NCBI GenBank assembly: GCA_037189845.1
Contig: JBBCIS010000002.1
Span: 1-64,000 of the forward strand
DNA from: JAMLHH01 sp037189845
Lineage (GTDB): Bacteria > Bacteroidota > Bacteroidia > Chitinophagales > JADIYW01
Direction: 5' to 3'
Length of the DNA stretch: 64,000 nt
Position numbers and translations under genes: made by a program. This document shows, piece by piece, positions 34,396-43,165 of this stretch. Each line of letters starts with the position of its first letter. Position 1 is the stretch's first letter. The notes beneath the pieces are model-generated. The model saw only the letters and a list, made by a program, of their open reading frames with translations, made no database searches and was not told where the DNA came from.

Positions 34396-35187
34396 ATGTC
34401 AAAAATTATTTATTGGATATTATGTGCAGGAATTCTCTTTTCTGCCTGCCGCAAATATGAAGAAGAGGTTGTAGAAGCAGCTGCAATGGAACTTGTTGTA
34501 GAAAGCCATACTCCACCGGATTTATCATCCCCTGCATCTCCAACAGAAAAAAGTAAAAAGCTCATTAAAACTGCTGATGTAGTATTTCCCACATCCGATA
34601 TTGCCCTGACATACGAGCAGATGAATGCTTTGATAAAAAAGCATAAAGGTTATATTTCTGAAGAAAGGGAATACAAATCTGAATATGAAATCAACAAATC
34701 TCTCCAGGTACAGATACCTGCCGAGCACTTTGATGCATTTATCGATGAGCTGAGCAAAAATGTCAGAAATTTTGATAATAAAAATATCAATATTGCTGAT
34801 GTAACGGATACTTACACGGATACAGAAGCGAGAATCAACAGCCGCAAAAGTCTGGAACAAAGATATCTGGAGATACTGAAACAAGCCAAAACGGTAGAAG
34901 AAATCATCAATATAGAGAAAGAGTTGGAAGACATCCGTTATGAAATAGAATCTTCTCAAAGCAGACTGGATAATATGTCCAAAAGCATTAAGTATTCCGG
35001 AATTCAAATCCGTTTTTATGAGAAGCTGAATAGTCAAAATGAATTGCTTTACAAAGTAAAAAATGCTTTTCAGGACGGTTGGAGCAGTTTCCTGAGCTGT
35101 ATTGTTTTTGTTATCAAATTATGGCCGTTTGCATTGGTGATCGGAGTATTGATTTTCTGGTGGAGAAAAAGAAGAAACAGACTATGA
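34396..35187 (+). CDS. DUF4349 lipoprotein with C-terminal membrane helix
   Basis: The 263-residue protein begins with a lipoprotein signal (MSKIIYWILCAGILFSAC). It has the DUF4349 body (KLIKTADVVFPTSDIALTYEQM ... VTDTYTDTEARINSRKSLEQRYLEIL) and a coiled-coil segment (about residues 155-200: AKTVEEIINIEKELEDIRYE). A transmembrane helix near the end (IVFVIKLWPFALVIGVLIFW) is followed by RKRRNRL. The ATG at 34396 replaces an upstream TTG. Function unknown; the family is an envelope protein. Its stop overlaps the next start (ATGA), indicating an operon. Confidence 0.8.
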   Translation: MSKIIYWILCAGILFSACRKYEEEVVEAAAMELVVESHTPPDLSSPASPTEKSKKLIKTADVVFPTSDIALTYEQMNALIKKHKGYISEEREYKSEYEINKSLQVQIPAEHFDAFIDELSKNVRNFDNKNINIADVTDTYTDTEARINSRKSLEQRYLEILKQAKTVEEIINIEKELEDIRYEIESSQSRLDNMSKSIKYSGIQIRFYEKLNSQNELLYKVKNAFQDGWSSFLSCIVFVIKLWPFALVIGVLIFWWRKRRNRL

Positions 35188-35978
35188 GATTCAGTATCTA
35201 CTTCTGTTTTATTTTCGTTTTCCTGTCAGAAATAAATGCACAATCTCTTGTATCAGATAGCTGCAGTAAAAAATACATGAGCTACGCTTATCATAAGATG
35301 AATGAAGACTGTCAGAAAATAAAACTTTCCAGTCAACATGATATCAGAATTTATCTTGACATTACTTACAGAAATAGACTTTACTATTCTGATGAAGCAA
35401 AAAAATATCTTGAATTTGCTGAAAAGACAGATCCTGCAATCATGAAAATTCCCAACTGGGAAAAATTAAACACAACACAGAAAAAAGAATACATCCATCG
35501 TTTAAAAAACAACTTTATTCACAAAGCTGATTCTATCAATGATATCAGCAATGTTTTTCATTTTGCATTAGAAAATCATACGACTGACAGTATAGAAATT
35601 ATACTAAGTGATTTTTCTGTTCTGAGTTTTACTGAGGCTAAAAATCGTTCCGGCGAATGGCATCCTATAGAATACTGGGGATATTCAGACTGTGGACTCA
35701 GTATAAAGAAAATCCGGCAACCGCCTTCTACAAAAAGATTTATTGCAATTCACTATCCAAACGAAGGAGATTTTAAGACTAAAGGAAGATTGAAAGTGTA
35801 TATCAATAACCAGACAATATATTCAGAGGAATTTGACATCACAATAGATGAATGTCGGTTTAAGCCACATGCAGGGAATACGCTTACTGGTATCAACTGG
35901 TTTACGGAAGATCAAATTCCAATCCTGAATAAGAATTACAAAATGTACAGATTACGAACTTATGGAAGCTGTCCTTAA
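35184..35978 (+). CDS. secreted hypothetical protein, paralogue 1
   Basis: The start at 35184 overlaps the DUF4349 stop in an ATGA junction and gives a signal peptide (MRFSIYFCFIFVFLSEINAQ). The 264-residue protein shares its central features with the next gene: MKIPNWEKLNTTQKKEYIHR, FIHKADSIND, HPIEYWGYSDC and EEFDITIDECRF near the end. No domain name is recognised. An all-beta C-terminal domain with conserved Cys in SDC and DEC is suggested. Probably periplasmic or exported. Confidence 0.75.
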   Translation: MRFSIYFCFIFVFLSEINAQSLVSDSCSKKYMSYAYHKMNEDCQKIKLSSQHDIRIYLDITYRNRLYYSDEAKKYLEFAEKTDPAIMKIPNWEKLNTTQKKEYIHRLKNNFIHKADSINDISNVFHFALENHTTDSIEIILSDFSVLSFTEAKNRSGEWHPIEYWGYSDCGLSIKKIRQPPSTKRFIAIHYPNEGDFKTKGRLKVYINNQTIYSEEFDITIDECRFKPHAGNTLTGINWFTEDQIPILNKNYKMYRLRTYGSCP

Positions 35979-36768
35979 ATTCAGAAAAATAATCCTGGGC
36001 ATCATTGTTTCTACATTGTTGGTCCCGATAGAAGCACAGACTTCAAAAGGTGATATCAATTGTGAAGAATTGTGGGATCAGCTTTCATTTAATAGCTTTT
36101 ACAGAAATAAAGAGGTTGTTTCGAGAGACTCAATTCCGTCTATAAAGGTTTACAAAGAGCCGGAATTCAGAAATGAATCTTATACAGAAAATGCCAAAAA
36201 ATATATTTCGTATGCCAAAATGATCAACATTAAAAATATGGCAATACCCAATTGGGAGAATTTATCCCAGGAACAAAAAGAAACTTATGTTTCCAATCTG
36301 AAACAGAGCTTTATCAATAAGGCTGATTCGATTCAGCGGGCAGAGACAGCGGATATTATTTATTTCACCATTGAAAATAATACTCCAGACACTATTTCCA
36401 TTCAAATGCAGGATTTTACAATCATTACAATCCTCGAAGCTAAAAATGCTTCCGGAGCCTGGCAACCTGTAGAATACTGGAGCTTATCCGATTGCGACCA
36501 TAGCTTTTTCATCTTTAAAGCGGATGCATATACTAAAAACTATTTCGCCAGACGCATTATTCATTCCGGAAATTTTCACACAAAGGGCCGAATAGCAACA
36601 TTTGTTTATCACCAAATCATTTATTCTGACGAATTTGACTTGACTATAGATGAATGCAAACTAAATATCCCACAAAAGGTCTTAGAATCAGATTATAAGT
36701 GGTTAGGCGATGTAGATGTACTCAACGAATATCTTAAAGGATTTCGCAATAGAGTCTACATGAGGTAA
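35962..36768 (+). CDS. secreted hypothetical protein, paralogue 2
   Basis: The 268-residue protein has an N-terminal signal (about residues 7-25, ending VPIEAQ) and the same conserved blocks as the preceding gene: IPNWENLSQEQKETYV, FINKADSIQ, QPVEYWSLSDC and DEFDLTIDECKL. It overlaps paralogue 1 by 17 bases. Tandem duplication followed by divergence is the simplest account. The shared segments mark an unnamed domain. Function unknown. Confidence 0.75.
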   Translation: MEAVLKFRKIILGIIVSTLLVPIEAQTSKGDINCEELWDQLSFNSFYRNKEVVSRDSIPSIKVYKEPEFRNESYTENAKKYISYAKMINIKNMAIPNWENLSQEQKETYVSNLKQSFINKADSIQRAETADIIYFTIENNTPDTISIQMQDFTIITILEAKNASGAWQPVEYWSLSDCDHSFFIFKADAYTKNYFARRIIHSGNFHTKGRIATFVYHQIIYSDEFDLTIDECKLNIPQKVLESDYKWLGDVDVLNEYLKGFRNRVYMR

Positions 36769-36859
36769 AATATGAAGTTAATGAATAGCTACTCCGAAAA
36801 AGCTTTACCGGGTAATTGAATAAGAAATAATATCTTCGCCGGAAACAATTAAACTTACT

Positions 36860-37447
36860 ATGAAAAAACTATTTTGTTTCCTGTTGTTAACCTCCGTACT
36901 CATTTCCTGTAAAAAAGATGATGACAACAATGGAAGAAATACCAATTGCTCTAATGACTTTCCTTTTCTACAAAAATCTGCTACAGCAGTTTATGACAAT
37001 TTAGACTTACTGGGTCTTTTTGACAAAGTTACGGTGACTTATACACTTTCCTCTTCATCCACTAAATTAGATTTCAAATTCACCGGCACAAGCACATATC
37101 AATCTTCGTTGTATTACTCTGCATGCGGTTCCAAGCTTTATCAGTCCAAAAACAGCAACATGAAAGATGCGCAGCTGGTAGTAGATTTTAATACTCCTTT
37201 GAACGAAGTCTTTAAAGCAAAAACATACTCTGCACAGGGAGATTTAGTGGAGAGTGAATATAGAATTGTTGACAAAAGCTACGAATTCACACTCGACGGT
37301 AAAAAAACCACTGCTTATAAAGTTGAAAATGTACAGCTTATTTTTGATGAATATATGGCACTAGGCTATGAAATCATCAGTAAAGAATATGGTCAGCTCG
37401 AATACAGCGCAATGGATAGCAAAAGAGAGCTGGTTTCCTACGAATAA
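36860..37447 (+). CDS. lipoprotein of unknown function, 195 aa
   Basis: MKKLFCFLLLTSVLISC followed by KKDDDNN is a Bacteroidota lipoprotein signal. The KDDDNN stretch after the Cys resembles the lipoprotein export signal that sends proteins to the cell surface in this phylum. The rest is beta-rich with no recognised domain. It is monocistronic, and a strong terminator follows. Confidence 0.7.
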   Translation: MKKLFCFLLLTSVLISCKKDDDNNGRNTNCSNDFPFLQKSATAVYDNLDLLGLFDKVTVTYTLSSSSTKLDFKFTGTSTYQSSLYYSACGSKLYQSKNSNMKDAQLVVDFNTPLNEVFKAKTYSAQGDLVESEYRIVDKSYEFTLDGKKTTAYKVENVQLIFDEYMALGYEIISKEYGQLEYSAMDSKRELVSYE

Positions 37448-37470
37448 AATCAATCCTACATCCAAGATAT

Positions 37471-37498
37471 AAGCGGACTTTCTATTGTCCGCTTTTTT
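37471..37498 (+). terminator. terminator after the 195-aa lipoprotein
   Basis: AAGCGGAC and GTCCGCTT form an 8-bp stem around an 8-base loop, followed by a T-run. It lies 24 bases after the stop codon. Confidence 0.8.
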
Positions 37499-38044
37499 AT
37501 TTCTATGAGATCAGTTTTCTATCACAGATTTTCGTTGTTCCAGCCCGCATATCCAGATATTTAACAAAAATTCTCCGATCTCGCCAATTCATATTTACTG
37601 CTAAAATACAGCAGTCAGGATATTGAATAAGTGGCTCCCTGTGGACAGTAATACACCGTCAATGTTCATATTACAAGTGGTGAGACAAAACTAAAGTCTT
37701 GTACTTTCTTTTCTGCCGTTATTGCCAAGCCCAAAACCGATAGCTGGAACTCATATTCATACAGAGAAATGGCTGAAGCAAGCAATATTCAACACACGAT
37801 TCTTATATGGATTTATAGAGAAAAGATGGCATATCCATATTATATTGCTTAGGAATAGATGAAAAAAGGTGTGGTTATATTTAATTCTGACATTCAAAAT
37901 TTTTCACAAGTATTGGATTGAAAAAGGACGATTCTCCAAAATTGAAAGAAAGTTGAGTAAATAAATCAATGCAACAAAAATCACCATACCTGTAACAGAT
38001 AATAGATACTAAATACTACATTTATCTAGTCAATCAATTACTAA
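37499..38044. other. 546-base gap with a possible gene remnant
   Basis: This is the longest unassigned stretch before the B12 region. It holds a 66-codon open stretch at 37652-37852 (plus strand) with no usual start codon, described separately. The remaining sequence is AT-rich and I see no RNA structure or promoter with confidence. Confidence 0.4.
37652..37852 (+). pseudogene. possible gene remnant
   Basis: An open stretch of 66 codons between TAA (37649-37651) and TAG (37850-37852) encodes a protein-like sequence (for example DSWNSYSYREMAEASN), with no ATG near its 5' end. It could be the tail of a decayed gene. No family was recognised and no in-frame start is convincing, so it may be chance. 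Composition does not differ sharply from flanking genes. Confidence 0.25.
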
Positions 38045-38260
38045 ATGAACCTATTTGATCTCATATTCGGGGCATTTGCTTTGCTCACAGGACTTTATAC
38101 TTTTTATCTGAGATTTACCGGTGGTTTTCAGGATTCCGTGAAACTGCAGGAGATGAAATCCAGATTCGGAGAAAAAGGCGGAGATTATCTTCATATGTTT
38201 GCATATACAGTATTACCACTCACTGTGGGAATTGTATTCTTGTATTTATATTTCAGGTAG
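38045..38260 (+). CDS. small two-helix membrane protein
   Basis: The 71-residue protein has a hydrophobic helix at about 3-22 and another at about 51-68, joined by a charged loop (GGFQDSVKLQEMKSRFGEKGG). No family recognised. It ends six bases before the hydrolase start, suggesting co-transcription with it. Confidence 0.65.
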   Translation: MNLFDLIFGAFALLTGLYTFYLRFTGGFQDSVKLQEMKSRFGEKGGDYLHMFAYTVLPLTVGIVFLYLYFR

Positions 38261-38266
38261 CTAGAT

Positions 38267-39196
38267 ATGCCTCTCCTACTCTCCCGCCCTTTAAGAAAAA
38301 CGCTGAAAATATCAGGCATTCTGATTTTATTGCTCAATATTCTGCTCATTATCGCTGCATATCAGCTGACCCACTTTAAAAACCCAAATTCATTTGCTTC
38401 GAAAGAATCTTCATTCTTTAACAGCTTTCTGATTCTGGACAGACCGATGAACAAAACCACTCCATCTCCGGAAGACAATATCAGATATCTTCAAAGCGGA
38501 AATGAAAGGATAGAAATATGGTACCACCCTGTCGACAGTACGAAAGGTATTATCGTTTTATTTCATGGCTACAAAGGAGAAAAAACCTCTCTGAATGACA
38601 ATGCTGCTGCATTCAGAGATCTGGGATGCAGTACTATATTGGTAGATTTCAGAGGTTCAGGGAACTCAGACGGCTGGTCCACTTCTATCGGATACAAAGA
38701 AGCTGAAAATGTTGTCGCAGTATATGAATACGCCCGTCAGCAACACGAGAATGTTATCTTATACGGAGTGTCTATGGGTGCAGCATCTATCATGAGAGCA
38801 GTAGCGGTCAACGATATTCAGCCAGAAAAAATCATTCTCGAATGTCCCTTTGCAACGATGCAGCAAACAATCAGAAACAGATTTGTAAGATTTCATGTCC
38901 CTATACTTCCCCTCGCAGATCTGATGGCGTTTTGGGGCGGCAAGCTTCAGGGATTTGATGCGTTCAAGCATAATCCTGTAGATTATGCAAAAAATATTCA
39001 GGTTCCGGTATTGCTGATGTGTGGTAACGAGGATAAAAATGTAAAGAATTTTGAAACTGACAGCATTTTTGAAGCATTTCCATCCAAAGGGAAAACTCTG
39101 CATATTTTCAAAGGTGCAGATCACGAAAACTATATCTTCCGCTATAGAGACGAGTGGACAAAAACCATTGAAGATTTTTTGGATATTTGCCATTAG
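38267..39196 (+). CDS. alpha/beta hydrolase with N-terminal membrane anchor
   Basis: The 309-residue protein has an N-terminal transmembrane helix (ISGILILLLNILLIIAAY) and an alpha/beta hydrolase core. The oxyanion region is LFHGYKGEK near 99. The nucleophile elbow is YGVSMGAAS (Ser about 168). The acid is probably in CGNEDKN (about 256) and the His in GADHENY (about 285). It belongs to the membrane-anchored esterase/acyl-hydrolase group; the substrate is unknown. Confidence 0.85.
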   Translation: MPLLLSRPLRKTLKISGILILLLNILLIIAAYQLTHFKNPNSFASKESSFFNSFLILDRPMNKTTPSPEDNIRYLQSGNERIEIWYHPVDSTKGIIVLFHGYKGEKTSLNDNAAAFRDLGCSTILVDFRGSGNSDGWSTSIGYKEAENVVAVYEYARQQHENVILYGVSMGAASIMRAVAVNDIQPEKIILECPFATMQQTIRNRFVRFHVPILPLADLMAFWGGKLQGFDAFKHNPVDYAKNIQVPVLLMCGNEDKNVKNFETDSIFEAFPSKGKTLHIFKGADHENYIFRYRDEWTKTIEDFLDICH

Positions 39197-39244
39197 AAAG
39201 AACCTCCGGATTGTATACCATTATAGTGAAACTTCTTCAACATT

Positions 39245-39793
39245 ATGAACGAAAAACGGATCAATCATCTTAGCAAGTTCCTGAGCCTGGTACTGCGTCA
39301 TCAACCGGAAACTATTGGTATACATCTGGATGAAAACGGCTGGACAGATGTCAATATACTGATAGAAAAAATCAACGAATACGGTCAGAAAATAGATTTT
39401 GACACCCTGAAAACCGTCGTAGAGACCAATAGCAAAAAGAGATTTGCCTTTAATGAAAGCATGAATAAAATAAGGGCAAGCCAGGGACATTCAGTACAGG
39501 TAGAATTAGGATATTCCAACCGGAGGCCTCCCGCAATTCTCTTTCACGGTACAGATATCCGATCAGCAGTTTCTATTCTGCAAACCGGTCTTGAAAAGCG
39601 CAGCAGACAACACGTACATCTGAGCAGCGATGAAGCTACAGCGATCAAAGTAGGTCAAAGACACGGGAAACCTTGTGTTTTAATAGTTCTCGCCGGGCAG
39701 ATGTACAATGACAATTTTGAGTTTTATCTTTCTGATAACGGGGTCTGGCTGACAGACCACGTCCCTGTCAAATATTTGAAAGCACAAGAGTAA
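39245..39793 (+). CDS. kptA: RNA 2'-phosphotransferase (Tpt1/KptA)
   Basis: KptA moves an internal 2'-phosphate from RNA to NAD. In eukaryotes this finishes tRNA splicing; in bacteria its physiological substrate is not settled. The 182 residues show the conserved LSLVLRHQP (Arg about 18), IRASQGHSV, FHGTDIRSAVSIL and the RQHVHLS segment, so the catalytic Arg-His-Arg-Arg set appears intact. It follows the hydrolase on the same strand after 48 bases. Confidence 0.93.
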   Translation: MNEKRINHLSKFLSLVLRHQPETIGIHLDENGWTDVNILIEKINEYGQKIDFDTLKTVVETNSKKRFAFNESMNKIRASQGHSVQVELGYSNRRPPAILFHGTDIRSAVSILQTGLEKRSRQHVHLSSDEATAIKVGQRHGKPCVLIVLAGQMYNDNFEFYLSDNGVWLTDHVPVKYLKAQE

Positions 39794-40070
39794 GTTCTTG
39801 TCTCAATGATGGGTTTGCATCTGTTATTTCTCAAACAAAGATTCGTAAAACTTCCCTTAAATTCAACCGGGCGCATCTTTCAGACCGCGTGTTCCGCTAC
39901 GGAAGTGTTCCATTACATTCCGCACGTTCCCCGCTGCACCCGCTTGCGCAGACTATATCCGCGATTGAATCAAAGGCACTCAAATGAATAAATAGTTACT
40001 ACGATTTGAAAAACACAAAATCAAAATCTATCTTCGTACCGATATAAGTTCTTTACATACTTCATCAAAC
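39794..40070. other. intergenic region between kptA and the metE riboswitch
   Basis: Contains copy A of an 84-bp repeat (39882-39965) and an AT-rich run up to the riboswitch. No promoter that fits the consensus with confidence was found, although the riboswitch transcript must start here or upstream. Confidence 0.45.
39882..39965. repeat. 84-bp dispersed repeat, copy A
   Basis: This segment aligns without gaps to 44397-44480, with roughly 80 percent identity by eye and a central block, ACGTTCCCCGCTGCACCC, that is identical. It lies about 105 bases before the metE riboswitch. It has no coding frame and may be a REP or MITE-type element. Confidence 0.6.
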
Positions 40071-40242
40071 GGAATAGGTTTTACTTTACGTAGATTAATA
40101 GGGAATCGTGTGAGAATCACGAGCTGTCGCGCAACTGTAAGTAACATACCAAAAGTTTTTATCCATGAATGTCCACTATCTGCCAAAAACGGATGGGAAG
40201 GACGATAAAAGCTGTTACAAGTCAGGAGACCTGCCTCTTTCC
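40071..40242 (+). promoter_or_regulatory. cobalamin (B12) riboswitch of metE
   Basis: The aptamer has the AATAGGGAATCGTGTGA segment, the GAGCTGTCGCGCAACTGTAAG core and the B12 box AAGTCAGGAGACCTGCC at 40219-40235. The P1 stem can form from GGAATAGG (40071-40078) and CCTCTTTCC (40234-40242) with a small bulge. It lies 185 bases before metE on the same strand. With cobalamin bound it should repress metE, sparing it when the B12-dependent MetH can work. Confidence 0.95.
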
Positions 40243-40249
40243 GATATGA

Positions 40250-40424
40250 CAATGCTCTCGCGTTTTGGAGTTCCGGTCAGGCATGATGCAATTACAGACA
40301 TAATATTCAGGGGTGAATGTGTCTCGTACCCTGTTGCATCTATACTTTTCTGTACACATATCGCATAGCATTGCGAAGCACAAAAGAGCTTTTAACTTAT
40401 TTTTTATTCTTAAAAAGTTAAAAG
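40250..40424 (+). promoter_or_regulatory. likely expression platform of the metE riboswitch
   Basis: CAATGCT (40250-40256) can pair with AGCATTG (40367-40373). Just before metE, CTTTTAACT (40389-40397) pairs perfectly with AGTTAAAAG (40416-40424), ending 3 bases before the ATG. That hairpin could mask the translation start. The second riboswitch leader has the same two elements in the same order. Which pairings compete with the aptamer is not resolved. Confidence 0.5.
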
Positions 40425-40427
40425 AAA

Positions 40428-42767
40428 ATGCAAACGCACATTCTTGGCTATCCGCGAATTGGTAGCAACAGAGAACTCAAAAAAGCCTGCGAGCAATACT
40501 GGGCAGGCAAAATTTCCTTAAAAGATTTGCAACAAGTAGACAGAGCGATCTGTCTTGAGAACTGGAAGCTGCAAAAAGCAGCAGGTATAGACCTGATCCC
40601 TTCCAATGATTTTTCCTACTACGACCAGGTTTTGGACATGACACTCACACTGGGAGCTATTCCTCCACGGTACAAAGATGTTATCCTGAACAAATCCAAT
40701 ACTGAGCCGGACCTGTATTTTGCCATGGCAAGAGGATACCAGAAAAACGGCCTGGATATCACTGCAATGGAAATGACCAAATGGTTTGATACCAACTACC
40801 ATTATATTGTGCCGGAATTTTATAAGAACCAGAATTTCAAGCTTTTTTCCAATAAAATAGTCAATGAATTTGTCGGAGCCAAACAAGCCGGGTTCCTGAC
40901 CAAACCAGTCATCATCGGGCCAGTCTCCTACCTTTTGCTCGGGAAAGAAAAAGAAGAAGGTTTCGACAAGCTGAATTATATTCATCAGCTTTTACCCATT
41001 TACATTCAGATAATTGAGCAGCTCAACTCTCAGGGAGTGGAATGGATACAGTTTGACGAGCCTTTCCTTGCCATGGATATCAGTTCAAAAGCCAAAGAAG
41101 CATATCAGATTTTTTACAGCAAAATCAGAAAAGTCTTTCCATTCCTCAAAATTATCGTAGCCACCTATTTCGACGGATTAAAAGATAACCTCTCACTCGC
41201 TGTCAATCTTCCTGTTTGTGCGCTACATATAGATCTGGTTCGGTGCCCGGAGCAGCTGGACGAAGTTCTGGACACAATTCCATCCGGACTGACATTATCT
41301 TTAGGTGTAGTGGATGGCAGGAATATCTGGAAAAATGATTTTGATCAATCTCTGTCACTCATCATAAAAGCCATCGACAAATTAGGCAGAAACAGAGTAA
41401 TGATAGCACCGTCCTGTTCATTGTTACATTCACCCTCCGATCTGGATCTGGAAACCAACGAAGATGTTCTTTCTTCTGAAATCAAGCAATGGATGGCTTT
41501 TGCCAAACAAAAACTGGAAGAAGTAGCCACCTTAAAGGAGCTTGTCTCCGATCATCCGTCACCACAAGCACTGAATAAGCTGACAGAAAACCGGAAAGCT
41601 GTTGAAAGCAGAAAAATTTCTGCATTGATACATGATGAGCAGGTAAAATCCCGGACCGCAGCTATTACTGACAACGATGCAAAAAGAATCAGCCCTTTTA
41701 ATATCCGTAAGCCGCTTCAACAGGCAGCCTTACATCTTCCTGATTTCCCGACGACCACTATCGGTTCATTTCCCCAGACACAGGAAGTCAGAAGCTGGAG
41801 AGCCAAATTCAAAAAGGGCGGATACACAGCAACGGAATATGATGCTTTACTGAAAGAAGAAACTCAAAAAGCGATCCGCTGGCAGGAAGAAACTGGAATA
41901 GATGTGCTCGTACACGGAGAATTTGAGCGCAATGACATGGTCGAATACTTCGGAGAACAGCTTAACGGATTTACTTTTACTCAAAACGGATGGGTACAAA
42001 GCTATGGCAGCCGTTGTGTCAAGCCTCCTATTATTTACGGAGATGTATCCCGTCCGGAACCGATTACCGTTTACTGGTCAGCATATGCACAATCCCTGAC
42101 AGACAAGATTGTCAAAGGGATGCTCACGGGTCCGGTGACTATTTTACAATGGAGCTTTGTCAGAAACGACCAGCCACGCTCTGTAACCTGTAACCAGATA
42201 GCATTAGCTATCCGCGATGAAGTACACGATCTGGAAAAAGCAGGTATCAAAATCATTCAAATTGACGAGCCCGCCATTCGGGAAGGATTACCTCTCCGTC
42301 AGGCAGAATGGGACACCTATCTGCAATGGGCCGTAAGAGCCTTTTTGGTAGCTTCCACAGGAGTAAAGGATGAAACGCAAATCCATACCCATATGTGCTA
42401 TTCCGAATTCAATGACATCATACAAAATATCGCGGATATGGATGCCGACGTCATCACGATAGAGTGTTCCCGCTCACAGATGGAACTACTGGATGCCTTT
42501 GCTGAATTTCAGTATCCCAACGATATCGGCCCTGGTGTATATGACATCCATTCCCCCAGAGTGCCCTCTAAGACAGAAATGGTAGATTTGCTGAAAAAAG
42601 CTGAAAAAGTTATCCCTCCCGAACAATTATGGGTCAATCCTGATTGTGGTTTAAAGACCAGACATTGGGAAGAAACTAAAAAAGCTTTGATTGAAATGGT
42701 AGCTGCTGCAAAAGAAATGCGTTCAGTAATCACTCACAATTCAAAACCGGATTATCAGATATTTTGA
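40428..42767 (+). CDS. metE: cobalamin-independent methionine synthase
   Basis: MetE moves the methyl group of methyl-tetrahydrofolate triglutamate to homocysteine. The 779-residue protein has the two-barrel layout. Zinc ligands are all present: His and Cys in THMCYSEF near 655, Glu in TIECSRS near 679 and Cys in NPDCGLKTRHW near 738. The phosphate-binding TTIGSFPQT near 444 starts the C-terminal barrel. Control by the upstream B12 riboswitch is the classic pairing for this isozyme. A 13-bp inverted repeat follows the stop. Confidence 0.98.
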   Translation: MQTHILGYPRIGSNRELKKACEQYWAGKISLKDLQQVDRAICLENWKLQKAAGIDLIPSNDFSYYDQVLDMTLTLGAIPPRYKDVILNKSNTEPDLYFAMARGYQKNGLDITAMEMTKWFDTNYHYIVPEFYKNQNFKLFSNKIVNEFVGAKQAGFLTKPVIIGPVSYLLLGKEKEEGFDKLNYIHQLLPIYIQIIEQLNSQGVEWIQFDEPFLAMDISSKAKEAYQIFYSKIRKVFPFLKIIVATYFDGLKDNLSLAVNLPVCALHIDLVRCPEQLDEVLDTIPSGLTLSLGVVDGRNIWKNDFDQSLSLIIKAIDKLGRNRVMIAPSCSLLHSPSDLDLETNEDVLSSEIKQWMAFAKQKLEEVATLKELVSDHPSPQALNKLTENRKAVESRKISALIHDEQVKSRTAAITDNDAKRISPFNIRKPLQQAALHLPDFPTTTIGSFPQTQEVRSWRAKFKKGGYTATEYDALLKEETQKAIRWQEETGIDVLVHGEFERNDMVEYFGEQLNGFTFTQNGWVQSYGSRCVKPPIIYGDVSRPEPITVYWSAYAQSLTDKIVKGMLTGPVTILQWSFVRNDQPRSVTCNQIALAIRDEVHDLEKAGIKIIQIDEPAIREGLPLRQAEWDTYLQWAVRAFLVASTGVKDETQIHTHMCYSEFNDIIQNIADMDADVITIECSRSQMELLDAFAEFQYPNDIGPGVYDIHSPRVPSKTEMVDLLKKAEKVIPPEQLWVNPDCGLKTRHWEETKKALIEMVAAAKEMRSVITHNSKPDYQIF

Positions 42768-42794
42768 ATAAGCACGAAGTAATACCATTTAGTT

Positions 42795-42850
42795 AACAAA
42801 ATGGATTGCTTTTTAGATTCTTCCAGAATGACATAAATCAATCCATTTTG
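42795..42850 (+). terminator. hairpin after metE
   Basis: ACAAAATGGATTG (42795-42807) and CAATCCATTTTGT (42838-42850) form a perfect 13-bp stem with a 30-base loop. The right arm lies in a REP-like repeat. It may terminate the metE transcript, although the T-run is short. Confidence 0.5.
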
Positions 42851-42915
42851 TATAGTAATATGTCATGCCGGAAGCATCTTATTTCTAAAATAGGTCTTAA
42901 CTAAACGACATTGAA
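42836..42915. repeat. REP-like repeat, copy 1
   Basis: This segment resembles 43557-43655: both have ATAAATCAxTCCATTTTG, an ATAGTAA-ATGTCATGC block, and a GCATCT-ATTTCTAAAATA-GTCTTAACTAAACG end. Copy 2 has about 25 extra bases in the middle (CGGTCAGTGAGCGAAGTCGA). Its 3' end overlaps the TTG start of the CWC gene. Confidence 0.6.
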
Positions 42916-43165
42916 GCACGAAGTAAAATATTGCCCAAGATGCAAGGCTTTGTTTGAATGCAAAGCAGGTTCGATTCTTTTATGTCAGTGCAGGGATATT
43001 GTGCTGACAGAAAAAGAAAGTGACTACATTCGTAAACAATACGATGACTGCCTGTGCATCCATTGTATGAAAGAGTTAAAAAATGAGTATCACAACGAGA
43101 ACTTTCAGAGCAGACTCAAAGCCGTTTTGGGCATATTTTACAAAAAATCAGACAAGAAAAAATGA
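42911..43165 (+). CDS. cysteine-rich CWC family protein
   Basis: The 84-residue protein has the CWC-type zinc site: CPRC and CKAGSILLCQC in the first third, then CLCIHCMKE. Eight Cys in all, fitting a small metal-binding protein. Start TTG at 42911 is the only choice, since a stop lies six bases upstream and no ATG precedes the first Cys. Its stop overlaps the next ATG in an ATGA junction. Function unknown. Confidence 0.75.
   Translation: MKHEVKYCPRCKALFECKAGSILLCQCRDIVLTEKESDYIRKQYDDCLCIHCMKELKNEYHNENFQSRLKAVLGIFYKKSDKKK

Noticed and set aside
32000..34400. Genomic island or prophage at the VOC/DUF1801 cluster
   Set aside because: No integrase, att repeats, tRNA border or composition change is visible.
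34525..35037. 170-codon minus-strand frame opposite the DUF4349 gene
   Set aside because: Fully antisense to a gene with a recognised domain and coupled neighbour; composition is that of a reverse-frame shadow.
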